NCBI GenBank assembly: GCA_050258555.1
Contig: JBLMZA010000046.1
Coordinates: forward strand, 1 to 64,000
DNA: 64,000 nucleotides
Direction of reading: 5' to 3'
Source: CAISDA01 sp050258555
GTDB lineage: Bacteria > Bacteroidota > Ignavibacteria > UBA10030 > UBA8401
Positions 53,623 through 62,011 of this stretch are shown piece after piece (position 1 is the stretch's first letter; every line of letters begins with the position of its first letter). Below the pieces are notes generated by a model. The model saw only the letters and a program-made list of their open reading frames with translations, did no database searches and had not been told where the DNA came from. The translations under genes and the position numbers were made by a program.

Positions 53623-54606
53623 ATGTACGACATCCTTATTATCGGCGCCGGTCCCGCCGGCATCAGCATGGCGGTTGAAGCCCGTCAGGCGGGCATCGAT
53701 CCGGCCAACATCCTCATCATTGAAAAGGCGCACGAACATTCTTTTTCGATCAGGAAATATTATCCGGAAAACAAGCTCGTCACCGCGCGCTATAAAGGCG
53801 TGGATGCCGAATGCACCGGCGTGATGTGCATCCCCGACTTGTCGAAGCGCGACACGGTCTCCTATCTCGACAAAGCCATCACCGACCATGCGATCCGCGT
53901 GCAGTATTCCGAGACGGTCGAATCGATACGGCGCCGTTCGGACGACACGCATTTCGTCGTCACATCGGATAAAGGCGTGTATCATTCGCGCTTCGTCATC
54001 ATCGCCATCGGCATTCTGGGAAAGCCAAACAAACCCGACTACCGCCTTCCTCTTTCCCTGAAATCGAGGATCCTCTTCGATATGACCACCGCGCCCGTGA
54101 TCAATTCGGATGTGCTCGTGGTGGGAGGCGGCGACTCTGCATCGGAATACTGCCAGTACCTTGTGCAGCAGGGCAACCGCGTCACGCTCAGCTACCGCCG
54201 CAGCGAATTCACGCGCATGAACCGGATCAACGCCGAAAGTCTGCTTGCCCTCGCCAACCGCGGCCTCGTCGAGATCCAGTATGAATCGAATATCGTGTCG
54301 GTCACCGATGCGGGCGGCAGGCCCGAAGTCCGATATCAGGAAGAGCGCTCCGCTCCGCGCACGTTCGACTGGATCGTCTATGCGCTCGGCGGAACGACGC
54401 CGAAGAATTTCCTGAAGACGATCGGCATCGAGTTCATCGGCGACGGGCCGCACATTGCCGACGGATTCGAGACGAACATTCCCGGCATGTTTCTGATCGG
54501 CGACTTGAGCGCCGGCGTGCAGGGCGGATCGATCATCTGGGCATTCAATACGGCGAACTCCGCCATGCGCAAGATCTGCAGCCAGTATCTCCGCTGTGCA
54601 GTCTAA
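53623..54606 (+). CDS. FAD/NAD(P)-dependent oxidoreductase of the thioredoxin-reductase/YpdA type
   Basis: 327 residues from the ATG at 53623. The FAD-binding start is YDILIIGAGPAGISMAVEA; VLVVGGGDSASEYCQYL is the NAD(P)-binding loop near 165-180; MFLIGDLSAGVQGGSI closes the FAD site. The Cys-x-x-Cys of true thioredoxin reductases is absent, as in YpdA-type bacillithiol-disulfide reductases and ferredoxin-NADP reductases. So a cytoplasmic disulfide or quinone-type reductase of unknown partner. A perfect 11-bp hairpin spans its stop codon. Confidence 0.88.
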   Translation: MYDILIIGAGPAGISMAVEARQAGIDPANILIIEKAHEHSFSIRKYYPENKLVTARYKGVDAECTGVMCIPDLSKRDTVSYLDKAITDHAIRVQYSETVESIRRRSDDTHFVVTSDKGVYHSRFVIIAIGILGKPNKPDYRLPLSLKSRILFDMTTAPVINSDVLVVGGGDSASEYCQYLVQQGNRVTLSYRRSEFTRMNRINAESLLALANRGLVEIQYESNIVSVTDAGGRPEVRYQEERSAPRTFDWIVYALGGTTPKNFLKTIGIEFIGDGPHIADGFETNIPGMFLIGDLSAGVQGGSIIWAFNTANSAMRKICSQYLRCAV

Positions 54607-54619
54607 CCGACTGCACAGC
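54593..54619 (+). terminator. Perfect 11-bp hairpin spanning the stop of the oxidoreductase gene
   Basis: GCTGTGCAGTC (54593-54603) and GACTGCACAGC (54609-54619) pair completely, and the five-base loop contains the TAA. The tail is GCTTTC, poor in T, so it may stabilise the mRNA 3' end or terminate inefficiently ahead of the TonB receptor gene at 54756. Confidence 0.5.
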
Positions 54620-54755
54620 GCTTTCACAGAAGAAAATCCACTTCTTTCGCCGATTTTCAGCGAATTGCCTCAAGTAACCCCGATCTGTTCCGATGATAGA
54701 GATGGCATTGTGCCTTTCACCAGGCACGTTCATTCACAGATTATCAGCCGCCATC

Positions 54756-56711
54756 ATGCATCGTTCATTCCCGATATTCATGCTTTTCATCGTCCTTGCA
54801 GCCGGGGTGTATGCCCAGGACGCGGCTCCGGTCGATCCGGGACTCGATTCGCTGCTCTCCGTTTCAGTGAGCACGGCATCAAAATACAAGCAGACCACGC
54901 TTGAAGCGCCCGCGTCGATCACGGTGATCACGGCATCGGACATCGCGCGATGGCAGTATACGACGCTTGCCGAAATTCTCAACCGCATCTGCGGCGTCTA
55001 TACGAGCAACGACCGCAACTATTCCTATGTGGGCATCCGCGGATTCAGCCGGCCGACCGATTACAACAACCGCATCCTGCTGCTCGTGGACGGTCATACG
55101 TACAATGAAAATGTGTACGGATCGGCACAGCTCGGCAGTGAATTCGCCCTTCCGCTCGAGGCCATTGAACGCATCGAGTTCGTCCGCGGTCCCGGCTCTG
55201 CGCTCTACGGGACGGGCGCGATGTTCGGCGTCGTGAACGTCATCACAAAAGACTTTACCTCCTCCACAGGTATCGGCGCCGCGGGCAGTCTCGGTAGTTT
55301 CGGCTATCGCAAGGCCTCGCTGACATACGGGCGCGAATTCGACTATGCAACCGGCCTCTTCATATCGGCGCATCTCGGGCACAGCAATGGAACAGATCTG
55401 TATTTCCCGGAATATGCCGGCGATGCCGCATCGCACGGTATTGCATCGGACCTCGACTGGGACAGTTATTCCGGCGCCACGGCGAAACTTTCATTCCATC
55501 GCCTGACGGTGCGCTCCGCGTTTTCCGAGCGCAAGAAAGGCATCCCCACCGGAGCCTACGGAGTCGTCTTCAACGATTCGCGATCGCAGACGCTGGATGC
55601 GCGCGGATTCATCGAGGCGCTCTATACACATCCGGTCGGCAGCGCCTCGGAGATTTCCGTGCGCCTCTACGGCGACCGTTATCACTATGCCGGCGCCTAC
55701 GCCTATGAAGACATGATGAACAACGATCAGAGCACCGGCGTGTGGTGGGGTTCCGAACTCCGGTTCCAATGGGATGCCGCAGCAAGCAACCGTCTTGTGA
55801 TGGGAGCAGAGTTCCAGGACAATCTCCGTTCCGATTACCAATCGATGTATGGAAGCACCAAGATCTTCGATCTCAATACGCCGTTCCGCGTCTATTCGAT
55901 CTTCGCACAGGACGAATTCCAATGGTTCGAGAATCTGGCCGTCACCGGCGGCATGCGATATGACTATCATTCCCCGACGGGCGGCACATTCTCACCGAGG
56001 CTTTCGGTGAACTGGAATCTGCTCGAGGGCGGAGTCGTCAAGTTCATGGCCGGCACAGCCTTCCGTTCGCCGAATTTCTATGAATTGCACTATGCTGATC
56101 CTTCGACGGGATTCAAAGACAATCCGCGGCTTTCTCACGAGCTCATCACGACATGGGAAATCGCCGTCGAACAGCGCCTGGCCGAACACCTTCAGGCATC
56201 GCTCTCGGCATACCTGTACCGCATGAATCACCTGATCGATCAGGCGATCGATCCTTCGGATTCGCTCTTCAGTTTCCTGAACCTCAGCCGGACGCACGCC
56301 CGCGGCATCGAATGCGAAATTGATTATCAGCCCTCTTCCGCTCTCCATTGCTACGGATCGTTCGCCGTGCAGACAACGAAAGACGGAGTCTCGCATCAAC
56401 GGCTGACGAATTCACCCGCGTGGCTCGTCAAAACCGGCGCGGCGTTCCGCGTGAACGAGTGGATCGAAGCCGCCGCAGAAGGAAGCTATGACAGCGAACG
56501 CATTACCGTATACGGCACGACAGCGCCGGGCTTCGCGCTGATGCATGCGAAAGTGACGTTCGCTCCGATCGGGAGACCGGTTGCGCTCTCGCTCGGTGTG
56601 CGCAATCTCTTCGACGCGCGCACCGCCGTCCCGGGCGGATATGAACACCTTCAGCCGACAATACCGCAGTCCGGCCGCGAACTCGTGATGACGGCGGTCT
56701 TCAATTATTAA
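54756..56711 (+). CDS. TonB-dependent receptor next to a YfiR/kinase pair
   Basis: 651 residues from the ATG at 54756, giving a signal peptide (MHRSFPIFMLFIVLAAGVYA). After a short acidic stretch (SLLSVSVSTASKYKQTTLE) comes a plug: PASITVITASDI, TTLAEILNRICGVYT, RILLLVDGHTYNE, IERIEFVRGPGSALYGTGAMFGVVNVITK. The barrel runs to the end. The plug opening is like the colicin/siderophore-receptor group and also like receptors found beside YfiR-type genes. It is followed within 6 bp by the YfiR-like gene. The ligand is unknown. Confidence 0.93.
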   Translation: MHRSFPIFMLFIVLAAGVYAQDAAPVDPGLDSLLSVSVSTASKYKQTTLEAPASITVITASDIARWQYTTLAEILNRICGVYTSNDRNYSYVGIRGFSRPTDYNNRILLLVDGHTYNENVYGSAQLGSEFALPLEAIERIEFVRGPGSALYGTGAMFGVVNVITKDFTSSTGIGAAGSLGSFGYRKASLTYGREFDYATGLFISAHLGHSNGTDLYFPEYAGDAASHGIASDLDWDSYSGATAKLSFHRLTVRSAFSERKKGIPTGAYGVVFNDSRSQTLDARGFIEALYTHPVGSASEISVRLYGDRYHYAGAYAYEDMMNNDQSTGVWWGSELRFQWDAAASNRLVMGAEFQDNLRSDYQSMYGSTKIFDLNTPFRVYSIFAQDEFQWFENLAVTGGMRYDYHSPTGGTFSPRLSVNWNLLEGGVVKFMAGTAFRSPNFYELHYADPSTGFKDNPRLSHELITTWEIAVEQRLAEHLQASLSAYLYRMNHLIDQAIDPSDSLFSFLNLSRTHARGIECEIDYQPSSALHCYGSFAVQTTKDGVSHQRLTNSPAWLVKTGAAFRVNEWIEAAAEGSYDSERITVYGTTAPGFALMHAKVTFAPIGRPVALSLGVRNLFDARTAVPGGYEHLQPTIPQSGRELVMTAVFNY

Positions 56712-56717
56712 GCATGA

Positions 56718-57308
56718 ATGATGACAGACCTGAGACGCCAAATTGCGTTGATCCTTGTGTGCGCGATGCTTCAGTGCAGCGTGCCGGGACTGCTCCGCGC
56801 GCAGACAATGGACGTACCGGCAGATATACAGGTCCGTCTCTTTTCGAAGCTCCTCGCATACGAGCGCAATCTGTCCCTGCGCTCGGGAACGCGTCTCGCC
56901 ATCGGCATTCTCTACCAACGCTCGTTCAAGGGTTCATCGGTCGCCAAGGACGATATCATGAAGGCCCTTTCCTCATCGGTCTCGACGATTGGCGGCATTC
57001 CCTTCCGCATCGTCCCGATCGAGCTCGATGATGCCGCCGACGTCGCCTCCGAATTGCGCGATCATGGCATCGGGCTTGCCTATGTCGCGCCGCTGCGCGC
57101 ATACGATCTCTCGGCGATTCTGGAAGCATCGAGAAAAGGGAAAATCCTGACGCTCACCGGCGTGAGCACGTACTCCGATCAGGGCGTCTCGGTTGCCATC
57201 GGCATGATGAACGAGCATCCCCAGATCCTCATCAATCTTTCTTCGGCAAAGGCGGAAGGGGCCGACTTCAACTCTCATTTTCTGAAACTCGTGAGGATCG
57301 TCCAATGA
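56718..57308 (+). CDS. YfiR-family (DUF4154) periplasmic regulator
   Basis: 196 residues with a signal peptide (about 4-28, ending LLRA-Q). The mature protein begins IQVRLFSKLLAYERNL and ends GVSVAIGMMNEHPQILINLSS..FNSHFLKLVRIV, the start and end blocks of YfiR/HmsC-like proteins. In Pseudomonas, YfiR is a periplasmic inhibitor that binds the CHASE8 domain of the diguanylate cyclase YfiN. Here the next gene, overlapping by ATGA, encodes a histidine kinase with a YfiN-like sensor part, so this protein probably gates that kinase. It has no Cys after the signal peptide, so the redox control known for Pseudomonas YfiR is not expected. Confidence 0.85.
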   Translation: MMTDLRRQIALILVCAMLQCSVPGLLRAQTMDVPADIQVRLFSKLLAYERNLSLRSGTRLAIGILYQRSFKGSSVAKDDIMKALSSSVSTIGGIPFRIVPIELDDAADVASELRDHGIGLAYVAPLRAYDLSAILEASRKGKILTLTGVSTYSDQGVSVAIGMMNEHPQILINLSSAKAEGADFNSHFLKLVRIVQ

Positions 57309-58915
57309 AAAAGCGCATCGATTTTCTGCATCGTGCAGCGGTGCGCTGCGCGTTCCTCCGCCGCCTGACGCTTGCCAACAAGCTCGCAATTCCCTTTTCC
57401 ATATCGATCGCGGCGATTTCGGTCTTCATTTACCTCTATCTGCCTTCGGCCTACGAGAAGCAGATGCTTCGCGCGCTGAGCGAGAAATGCACGAGCATCG
57501 TGTCGATCACATCCTTCGGCATCGCTCCGGCATTCACATTCGACGACACAACGAACTTCAACGAAACCATCGAAAGCCTGCGCCAGGATCCCGCCATCGC
57601 CTTCGTTGTCTTCATTACGGCCGACGGGCGCATCGCCGCCTCCGAGGGACTCGATGAGGCCGAACGCGCCCAATTCCGGCAGCCTTCAACGAGGAACGGG
57701 ATTTCATCGGACGGCCGCTATTATATCGGGTATTCCGATGTTCGCGTGCAGAAGCAGCGGGTGGGCGAGCTCTTCATCGGGATGTCGCTGAAGCAGATGC
57801 ATGCCGACAGCGACGCGGCGCGACTGACGGTGGCGCTTGCCTCTCTGGCGTTTTTTATCATCGGCGTCGTGCTCGTCGTCGCCATCAGTTCGCTGGTCAC
57901 CAAGCCGCTGGCATCGATGGTTCGGACCGCCGAATCGATCAGCGCAGGCGACTTCTCGTCGCGCGCACCGGTGGAATCGGAAGACGAAGTGGGGCATCTC
58001 GCCGGCGCCTTCAACACGATGCTTGACCGGCTGCACTCGGCCTATGTCGAACTCGAATCGAACAATCAGAAGCTTGAAGAACGGGTGAACGAGCGGACCG
58101 CGCAGCTGAAGCGGGAGGTGAAAGTGCGGCAGCAGTCCGAGGCGGCGCTGCAGCAGGCGCAGAAGCTCGAGAGCCTCGGCACGCTCGCAGGAGGCATCGC
58201 CCATGACTTCAACAATCTGCTGGCGATGATTCTGGGCTCGGCCGAACTTCTGCGCATCCATGCGGCCGCCTATCCGCAGCTGAAGAAATATGTCGACCGC
58301 ATCGTCGAAGCCTCGGAGCGCGGCGCATCGATCTCGCGCCAGCTCCTGATCTTCTCGCGCCCCGACCAGAGCCAGTTCAAGCCGGCCTCGCTCCAGCACA
58401 TCCTTGCCGAGTTCGGCCCGATGCTGACGCATTTCCTTCCCAAATCGATTGAGATCGAAATGCATATCGAAACCGGCGAGTTCCAGGTGCTCGGAGACAC
58501 CGGACAGATTCATCAGGCGCTGCTGAATCTCGTGCTCAACGCGGCCGATGCCATGTCGAACAGCGGTCGGCTCACCATTGTGCTCCGCGTTGTCGAAGCC
58601 AGCGAGCTGCCCGAGGCGTTCGATCCGGTGCGTGAGCCGTTCTACGCCGCGCTGAGTGTGGCCGATACGGGCGAAGGCATGAGCGAGAGCGTGATGAAAA
58701 AGATCTTCGATCCCTTTTTCTCGACCAAGCCGAAGGGCAAAGGCACCGGACTCGGACTGGCGATGGTGCACGGCATCATGAAACATCATCGGGGATTCAT
58801 CGACGTGCAGAGCGAACCGGGCATGGGAACGACGTTCACGCTCTTCTTTCCCCTTGCTCCAGGCGCCTCGGTTTCGCTGCCGCCATCGGCCCACGCCGCG
58901 CCGCCTGAACCCTGA
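57305..58915 (+). CDS. Histidine kinase with CHASE8-like sensor and HAMP domain
   Basis: 536 residues. Membrane helices at about 27-48 and 178-202 frame a periplasmic domain with SITSFGIAPAFTFDDTTNF, ESLRQDPAIAFVVFITADGRI, the pattern of CHASE8 domains in YfiN-type proteins. HAMP at about 202-255 (TKPLASMVRTAESISAGDFS), a coiled coil, HisKA with GGIAHDFNNLLAMIL (His near 301), and an ATPase domain with NLVLNAADAMSNSG, DTGEGM and GTGLGLAMVHG. No GGDEF. The start overlaps the YfiR-like gene by four bases. No cognate response regulator follows. Confidence 0.93.
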   Translation: MKKRIDFLHRAAVRCAFLRRLTLANKLAIPFSISIAAISVFIYLYLPSAYEKQMLRALSEKCTSIVSITSFGIAPAFTFDDTTNFNETIESLRQDPAIAFVVFITADGRIAASEGLDEAERAQFRQPSTRNGISSDGRYYIGYSDVRVQKQRVGELFIGMSLKQMHADSDAARLTVALASLAFFIIGVVLVVAISSLVTKPLASMVRTAESISAGDFSSRAPVESEDEVGHLAGAFNTMLDRLHSAYVELESNNQKLEERVNERTAQLKREVKVRQQSEAALQQAQKLESLGTLAGGIAHDFNNLLAMILGSAELLRIHAAAYPQLKKYVDRIVEASERGASISRQLLIFSRPDQSQFKPASLQHILAEFGPMLTHFLPKSIEIEMHIETGEFQVLGDTGQIHQALLNLVLNAADAMSNSGRLTIVLRVVEASELPEAFDPVREPFYAALSVADTGEGMSESVMKKIFDPFFSTKPKGKGTGLGLAMVHGIMKHHRGFIDVQSEPGMGTTFTLFFPLAPGASVSLPPSAHAAPPEP

Positions 58916-58917
58916 GC

Positions 58918-59421
58918 TCAGTTCCGGAACAGGCTCTTCGGCTTCACCATCAGGCGCGCAAGCTCCGTCTGTATCGTCTTCGATTCCTTCAGGTCGTAAT
59001 TATCCACGATGTGCTTGTTCTGCAGCCGGTGAAGAATGCCCTTGATCTTTCTGTACATCTTCAGCTGCCGGTTGTGGAGGTGGCAGATGTAGTTAAGCAG
59101 GATTTCAAGATTTCTTTCTTCAAGATCGAATGATTTGTGCTTCCGTTCCGCCTTGTAGAGCATGATCAATTCGTCCGTGCAATTCTCGTTGAACCGCGCA
59201 AGATACTCCATGTCCATCGATAGAGAGTTCAACACCTTCGTCATTCCGCTGACGAGGTTCTCGGAATACCGGAATTTCCTCTTCGCCTTGAAGAGTTTCT
59301 GAAAATTTTTCAGCGAATCCTCGATCTTCCCCACCTTCAAGGCGATGGCTTTGATGCGCTGGCCGCGCTTGTACTTGCTGTGATTGTATTCCTTTTCTTC
59401 CGGAGTCAGTCTCTTCGTCAT
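58918..59421 (-). CDS. Helical, highly charged protein of unknown function
   Basis: 167 residues from the ATG at 59421, with GAGG upstream; an ATG at 59439 is less likely. No signal peptide or membrane segment. The protein is Lys/Glu/Leu-rich and predicted to be helical (KVGKIEDSLKNFQKLFKAKRK, LNYICHLHNRQLKMYRKIKG). It is less GC-rich in amino-acid make-up than its neighbours (many Lys and Asn), which could hint at a different origin or simply a basic coiled-coil protein. Convergent with the kinase gene, two bases apart. Family not recognised. Confidence 0.75.
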   Translation of the reverse strand: MTKRLTPEEKEYNHSKYKRGQRIKAIALKVGKIEDSLKNFQKLFKAKRKFRYSENLVSGMTKVLNSLSMDMEYLARFNENCTDELIMLYKAERKHKSFDLEERNLEILLNYICHLHNRQLKMYRKIKGILHRLQNKHIVDNYDLKESKTIQTELARLMVKPKSLFRN

Positions 59422-59550
59422 AATGTCCTCGGCGGTCATTTTCGCCTATATATCTCATAGAACCCCATCCGCACCTGCGTGATTCCAGCCGACGGCGCAA
59501 AAACGAGACCCGTACGCAGGAAATTTTTTGAAAAATCGGAGATTCTGCGG

Positions 59551-59581
59551 TTGACTTTGCGTCAAAAAAGCGCTATCTTTT
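59551..59581 (+). promoter_or_regulatory. Promoter TTG-N20-TATCTTTT for tRNA-Gln
   Basis: TTG (59551-59553), 20 bases, TATCTTTT (59574-59581), about 40 bp before the tRNA. Same architecture as the other promoters listed for this window. Confidence 0.6.
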
Positions 59582-59621
59582 TATATAGTTTTTGATACAG
59601 CGGTTCTGAAATACCCTATAC

Positions 59622-59694
59622 TGCCCCGTGGTGTAACTGGCAACACGTCTGACTCTGGATCAGAAGAGTTCAGGTTCGACCCCTGACGGGGCAG
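59622..59694 (+). tRNA. tRNA-Gln (anticodon CTG)
   Basis: 73 nt. The seven-pair acceptor stem is TGCCCCG with CGGGGCA, discriminator G. Anticodon stem TCTGA/TCAGA with loop CTCTGGA, anticodon CTG, reading CAG. The T arm (TTCGACC loop region, stem TCAGG/CCTGA) is regular. The 3' CCA is not encoded. Followed by a terminator at 59725-59752. Confidence 0.97.
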
Positions 59695-59724
59695 CAATGC
59701 GGCACTCAACGCAGAGTCATGTAC

Positions 59725-59752
59725 AAAAAGCCGAGCTTCTACTCGGCTTTTT
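59725..59752 (+). terminator. Intrinsic terminator after tRNA-Gln
   Basis: AAAAAGCCGAG (59725-59735) and CTCGGCTTTTT (59742-59752) pair fully with a six-base loop and end in five T. It separates the tRNA from the VWA-protein gene that starts at 59774. Confidence 0.9.
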
Positions 59753-59773
59753 GCATTTTATCGGGGCGGCCAT

Positions 59774-61951
59774 ATGACGTTTCTGAATCCCTTCGTCCTT
59801 TTCGGCCTGGCAGCGGCGGCAATACCGATTCTGCTCCATCTCCTGAACAAGCGGAAGCTTCGGACGGTGGAATTCAGTTCCCTTTCCTTCCTGAAAGAAC
59901 TGCAGAAAACCACGATGCGCCGGATCACGCTCCGCCAGTGGCTGCTCCTTCTTCTCCGCACGCTCCTGATCATCCTTGTGGTGCTGGCATTTTCCCGCCC
60001 CGTGCTGCAGGGTTCATTCGGCGGTTTCGGCTCGCGCGCAAAAACCTCGATGGTTCTCATCGTGGACGACTCCTACAGCATGTCGCTGGAAAACCAGCAG
60101 GGCGCATACATCCGGCAGGCGCGCGATGCGGCGCTCCGCGTGCTCGACATGATGAAGGACGGCGACGATGCCGTCCTGATCAAAGTATCGGATGTGCCGC
60201 AGAGTTCGGCCGAACCCGCCCGCGATCCGGCGCGCATGCGCACACTGCTTCAGGAACTCACCGTCAGTCCGAAACACCGCACGATCGAAGACGCCATGCG
60301 TCTTGCCGCACGCCTTCTTGCCCAATCGAAGAATTTCAACAAGGAAGTCTACATCTTCACCGATGCCCAGCGCTCGACGTTCGTCAATATGGCATCCACC
60401 GGGACCGAAGCGGGCAGGGAGAAGCTGTTCGATGCGCGGACGAAATTCTTCGTGCTTCCCTTCAGCGACAGGCCGTTCGAGAACTGCGGCATCACGGGCA
60501 TCAGCCGCCAATCATTGCTGCTCCAGCCGGGCAAGCCCGCTTCGGTGGAGGTTCTGGTCAGAAATTTCGGCACATCGGCCGTCTCGAACCGCATCGCCAG
60601 CCTGATCGTGAACGGCAGCCGCGTGATGCAGAAGACGGTCTCCATCGCGCCGGGCGCGAGCGTGCCGGTCGAGTTTTCATTCACGCCGGCGCGCGCCGGA
60701 TTCCAGCGCTGCTCGGTCGAGCTCGAAGACGACGTGCTGGAAGCCGATAACCGGTATTACTTCACGCTCTATGTGCCCGGACAGATTCATGTCACGCTTA
60801 TCGCGGACGATGAAACGCAGACGCCGTTCATCGGCGCGGCGCTCGATGCCATTGCGGCGTCGGGCGGCTCCGAAGGCGGGACATTCCTGAATATCAGCAC
60901 CACGCAGCCGGGCAGGCTCTCGTCCTCGGCGCTCAACGACGCCGATCTCGTGCTTGGGTGCGGCGTGCGGGAATTCGGACGGACCGACGCTCAGATGATC
61001 GCAATGGCGATGCAGGGCGGCACGGGACTGCTGTTCTTTCCGGGTTCGCATGCGAATGAAAGCCGGATGAATGCGGAATTCTTTCCCGCGCTCGACCTTC
61101 CTCCCATCCAGCTTCCTGCGCCGCCCGCTGCCGGCGCAAGCGCGGGACAGACATCGTTCGACCGGATCGATTTCGATCATGCCATCATGAAGGGCATCTT
61201 CGAACCCGTTCAGGGAAAGAAGCAGCCGCAGATCGAATCGCCGCAGATCTTCCGCCAGGCCCGGTTCCAGTCGCAGCAGTCGCTGCGGCCGGTCATCACC
61301 ACGGGCACCGGCACGTATTTCCTCTGGGAAAAGAAATTCGGACGGGGCACAATCGCCGGATTCAGCGTGGCGCCGACCACGGAATGGTCCGACTTCGTCC
61401 TCAAGCCGATCTTCATTCCCCTGCTGTCGCAGACGCTGCTCTACATCGGTTCGTCGGTCAACGCGGGCGTTCAGCCGGGCGTGATCGGCCGCGAGGTCGA
61501 TCCGCATATGCTGCTGATTCCGCGTTCGGCGCGGCATGCAGCCGGAAGTGTGCCGCTCGAGCTCTTCGGTCCCCAGGGGGAAGAAACAAAAATCGCGGCG
61601 ACCGCGCCCGATGCCAAAGGCGCGCTTGCCCTGGCCGCATCACTTGCGGAAAACGCCCGCCAGACGGGCTTCTATGCCGTCACGCAGGGACGGGACACGG
61701 TGACGGTGGCGGGCATGAATATCGACAATGCGGAATCGGATGGACGGCCGATCACCGCCGATGAAATCCGATCCGTGATCGCCGAATACGGCGGCACACC
61801 CGCGGTCCTCACGCCCGGCACCGCGATCGACCGGACCGTGCTGGAAAGCCGCTTCGGCGTGGAACTGTGGAAATATTTTCTTATCGTTGCATTATTGATT
61901 GCGGTCATCGAAATGCTCGTTGCCCGCGAAACGCACGAGGTGCAGGCATGA
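59774..61951 (+). CDS. BatA-like membrane protein with von Willebrand A domain
   Basis: 725 residues. The N-terminus (FLNPFVLFGLAAAAIPILLHLL, then RKLRTVEFSSLSFL and a second helix at about 58-78) is the BatA N-terminal domain. A VWA domain at about 90-270 has the MIDAS motif in VDDSYSMS (Asp-x-Ser-x-Ser) near 97-103. A beta-rich middle follows, then a single C-terminal membrane helix near 697-718 (YFLIVALLIAVIEMLV). Such proteins form part of Bat/aerotolerance complexes with MoxR ATPases. No moxR or other bat gene lies beside it, so it is a stand-alone member. Role in envelope stress is inferred. Confidence 0.88.
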   Translation: MTFLNPFVLFGLAAAAIPILLHLLNKRKLRTVEFSSLSFLKELQKTTMRRITLRQWLLLLLRTLLIILVVLAFSRPVLQGSFGGFGSRAKTSMVLIVDDSYSMSLENQQGAYIRQARDAALRVLDMMKDGDDAVLIKVSDVPQSSAEPARDPARMRTLLQELTVSPKHRTIEDAMRLAARLLAQSKNFNKEVYIFTDAQRSTFVNMASTGTEAGREKLFDARTKFFVLPFSDRPFENCGITGISRQSLLLQPGKPASVEVLVRNFGTSAVSNRIASLIVNGSRVMQKTVSIAPGASVPVEFSFTPARAGFQRCSVELEDDVLEADNRYYFTLYVPGQIHVTLIADDETQTPFIGAALDAIAASGGSEGGTFLNISTTQPGRLSSSALNDADLVLGCGVREFGRTDAQMIAMAMQGGTGLLFFPGSHANESRMNAEFFPALDLPPIQLPAPPAAGASAGQTSFDRIDFDHAIMKGIFEPVQGKKQPQIESPQIFRQARFQSQQSLRPVITTGTGTYFLWEKKFGRGTIAGFSVAPTTEWSDFVLKPIFIPLLSQTLLYIGSSVNAGVQPGVIGREVDPHMLLIPRSARHAAGSVPLELFGPQGEETKIAATAPDAKGALALAASLAENARQTGFYAVTQGRDTVTVAGMNIDNAESDGRPITADEIRSVIAEYGGTPAVLTPGTAIDRTVLESRFGVELWKYFLIVALLIAVIEMLVARETHEVQA

Positions 61952-62011
61952 GGGCTCCGTCCTTCGGTCCCCGCCTCTCCTCCATTCACATGAATCTGAA
62001 TTGATACGTAT

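Noticed and set aside
58912..58921. CTGAGCTCAG palindrome at convergent gene ends
   Set aside because: It arises simply from two opposed stop codons (TGA and TCA) two bases apart.
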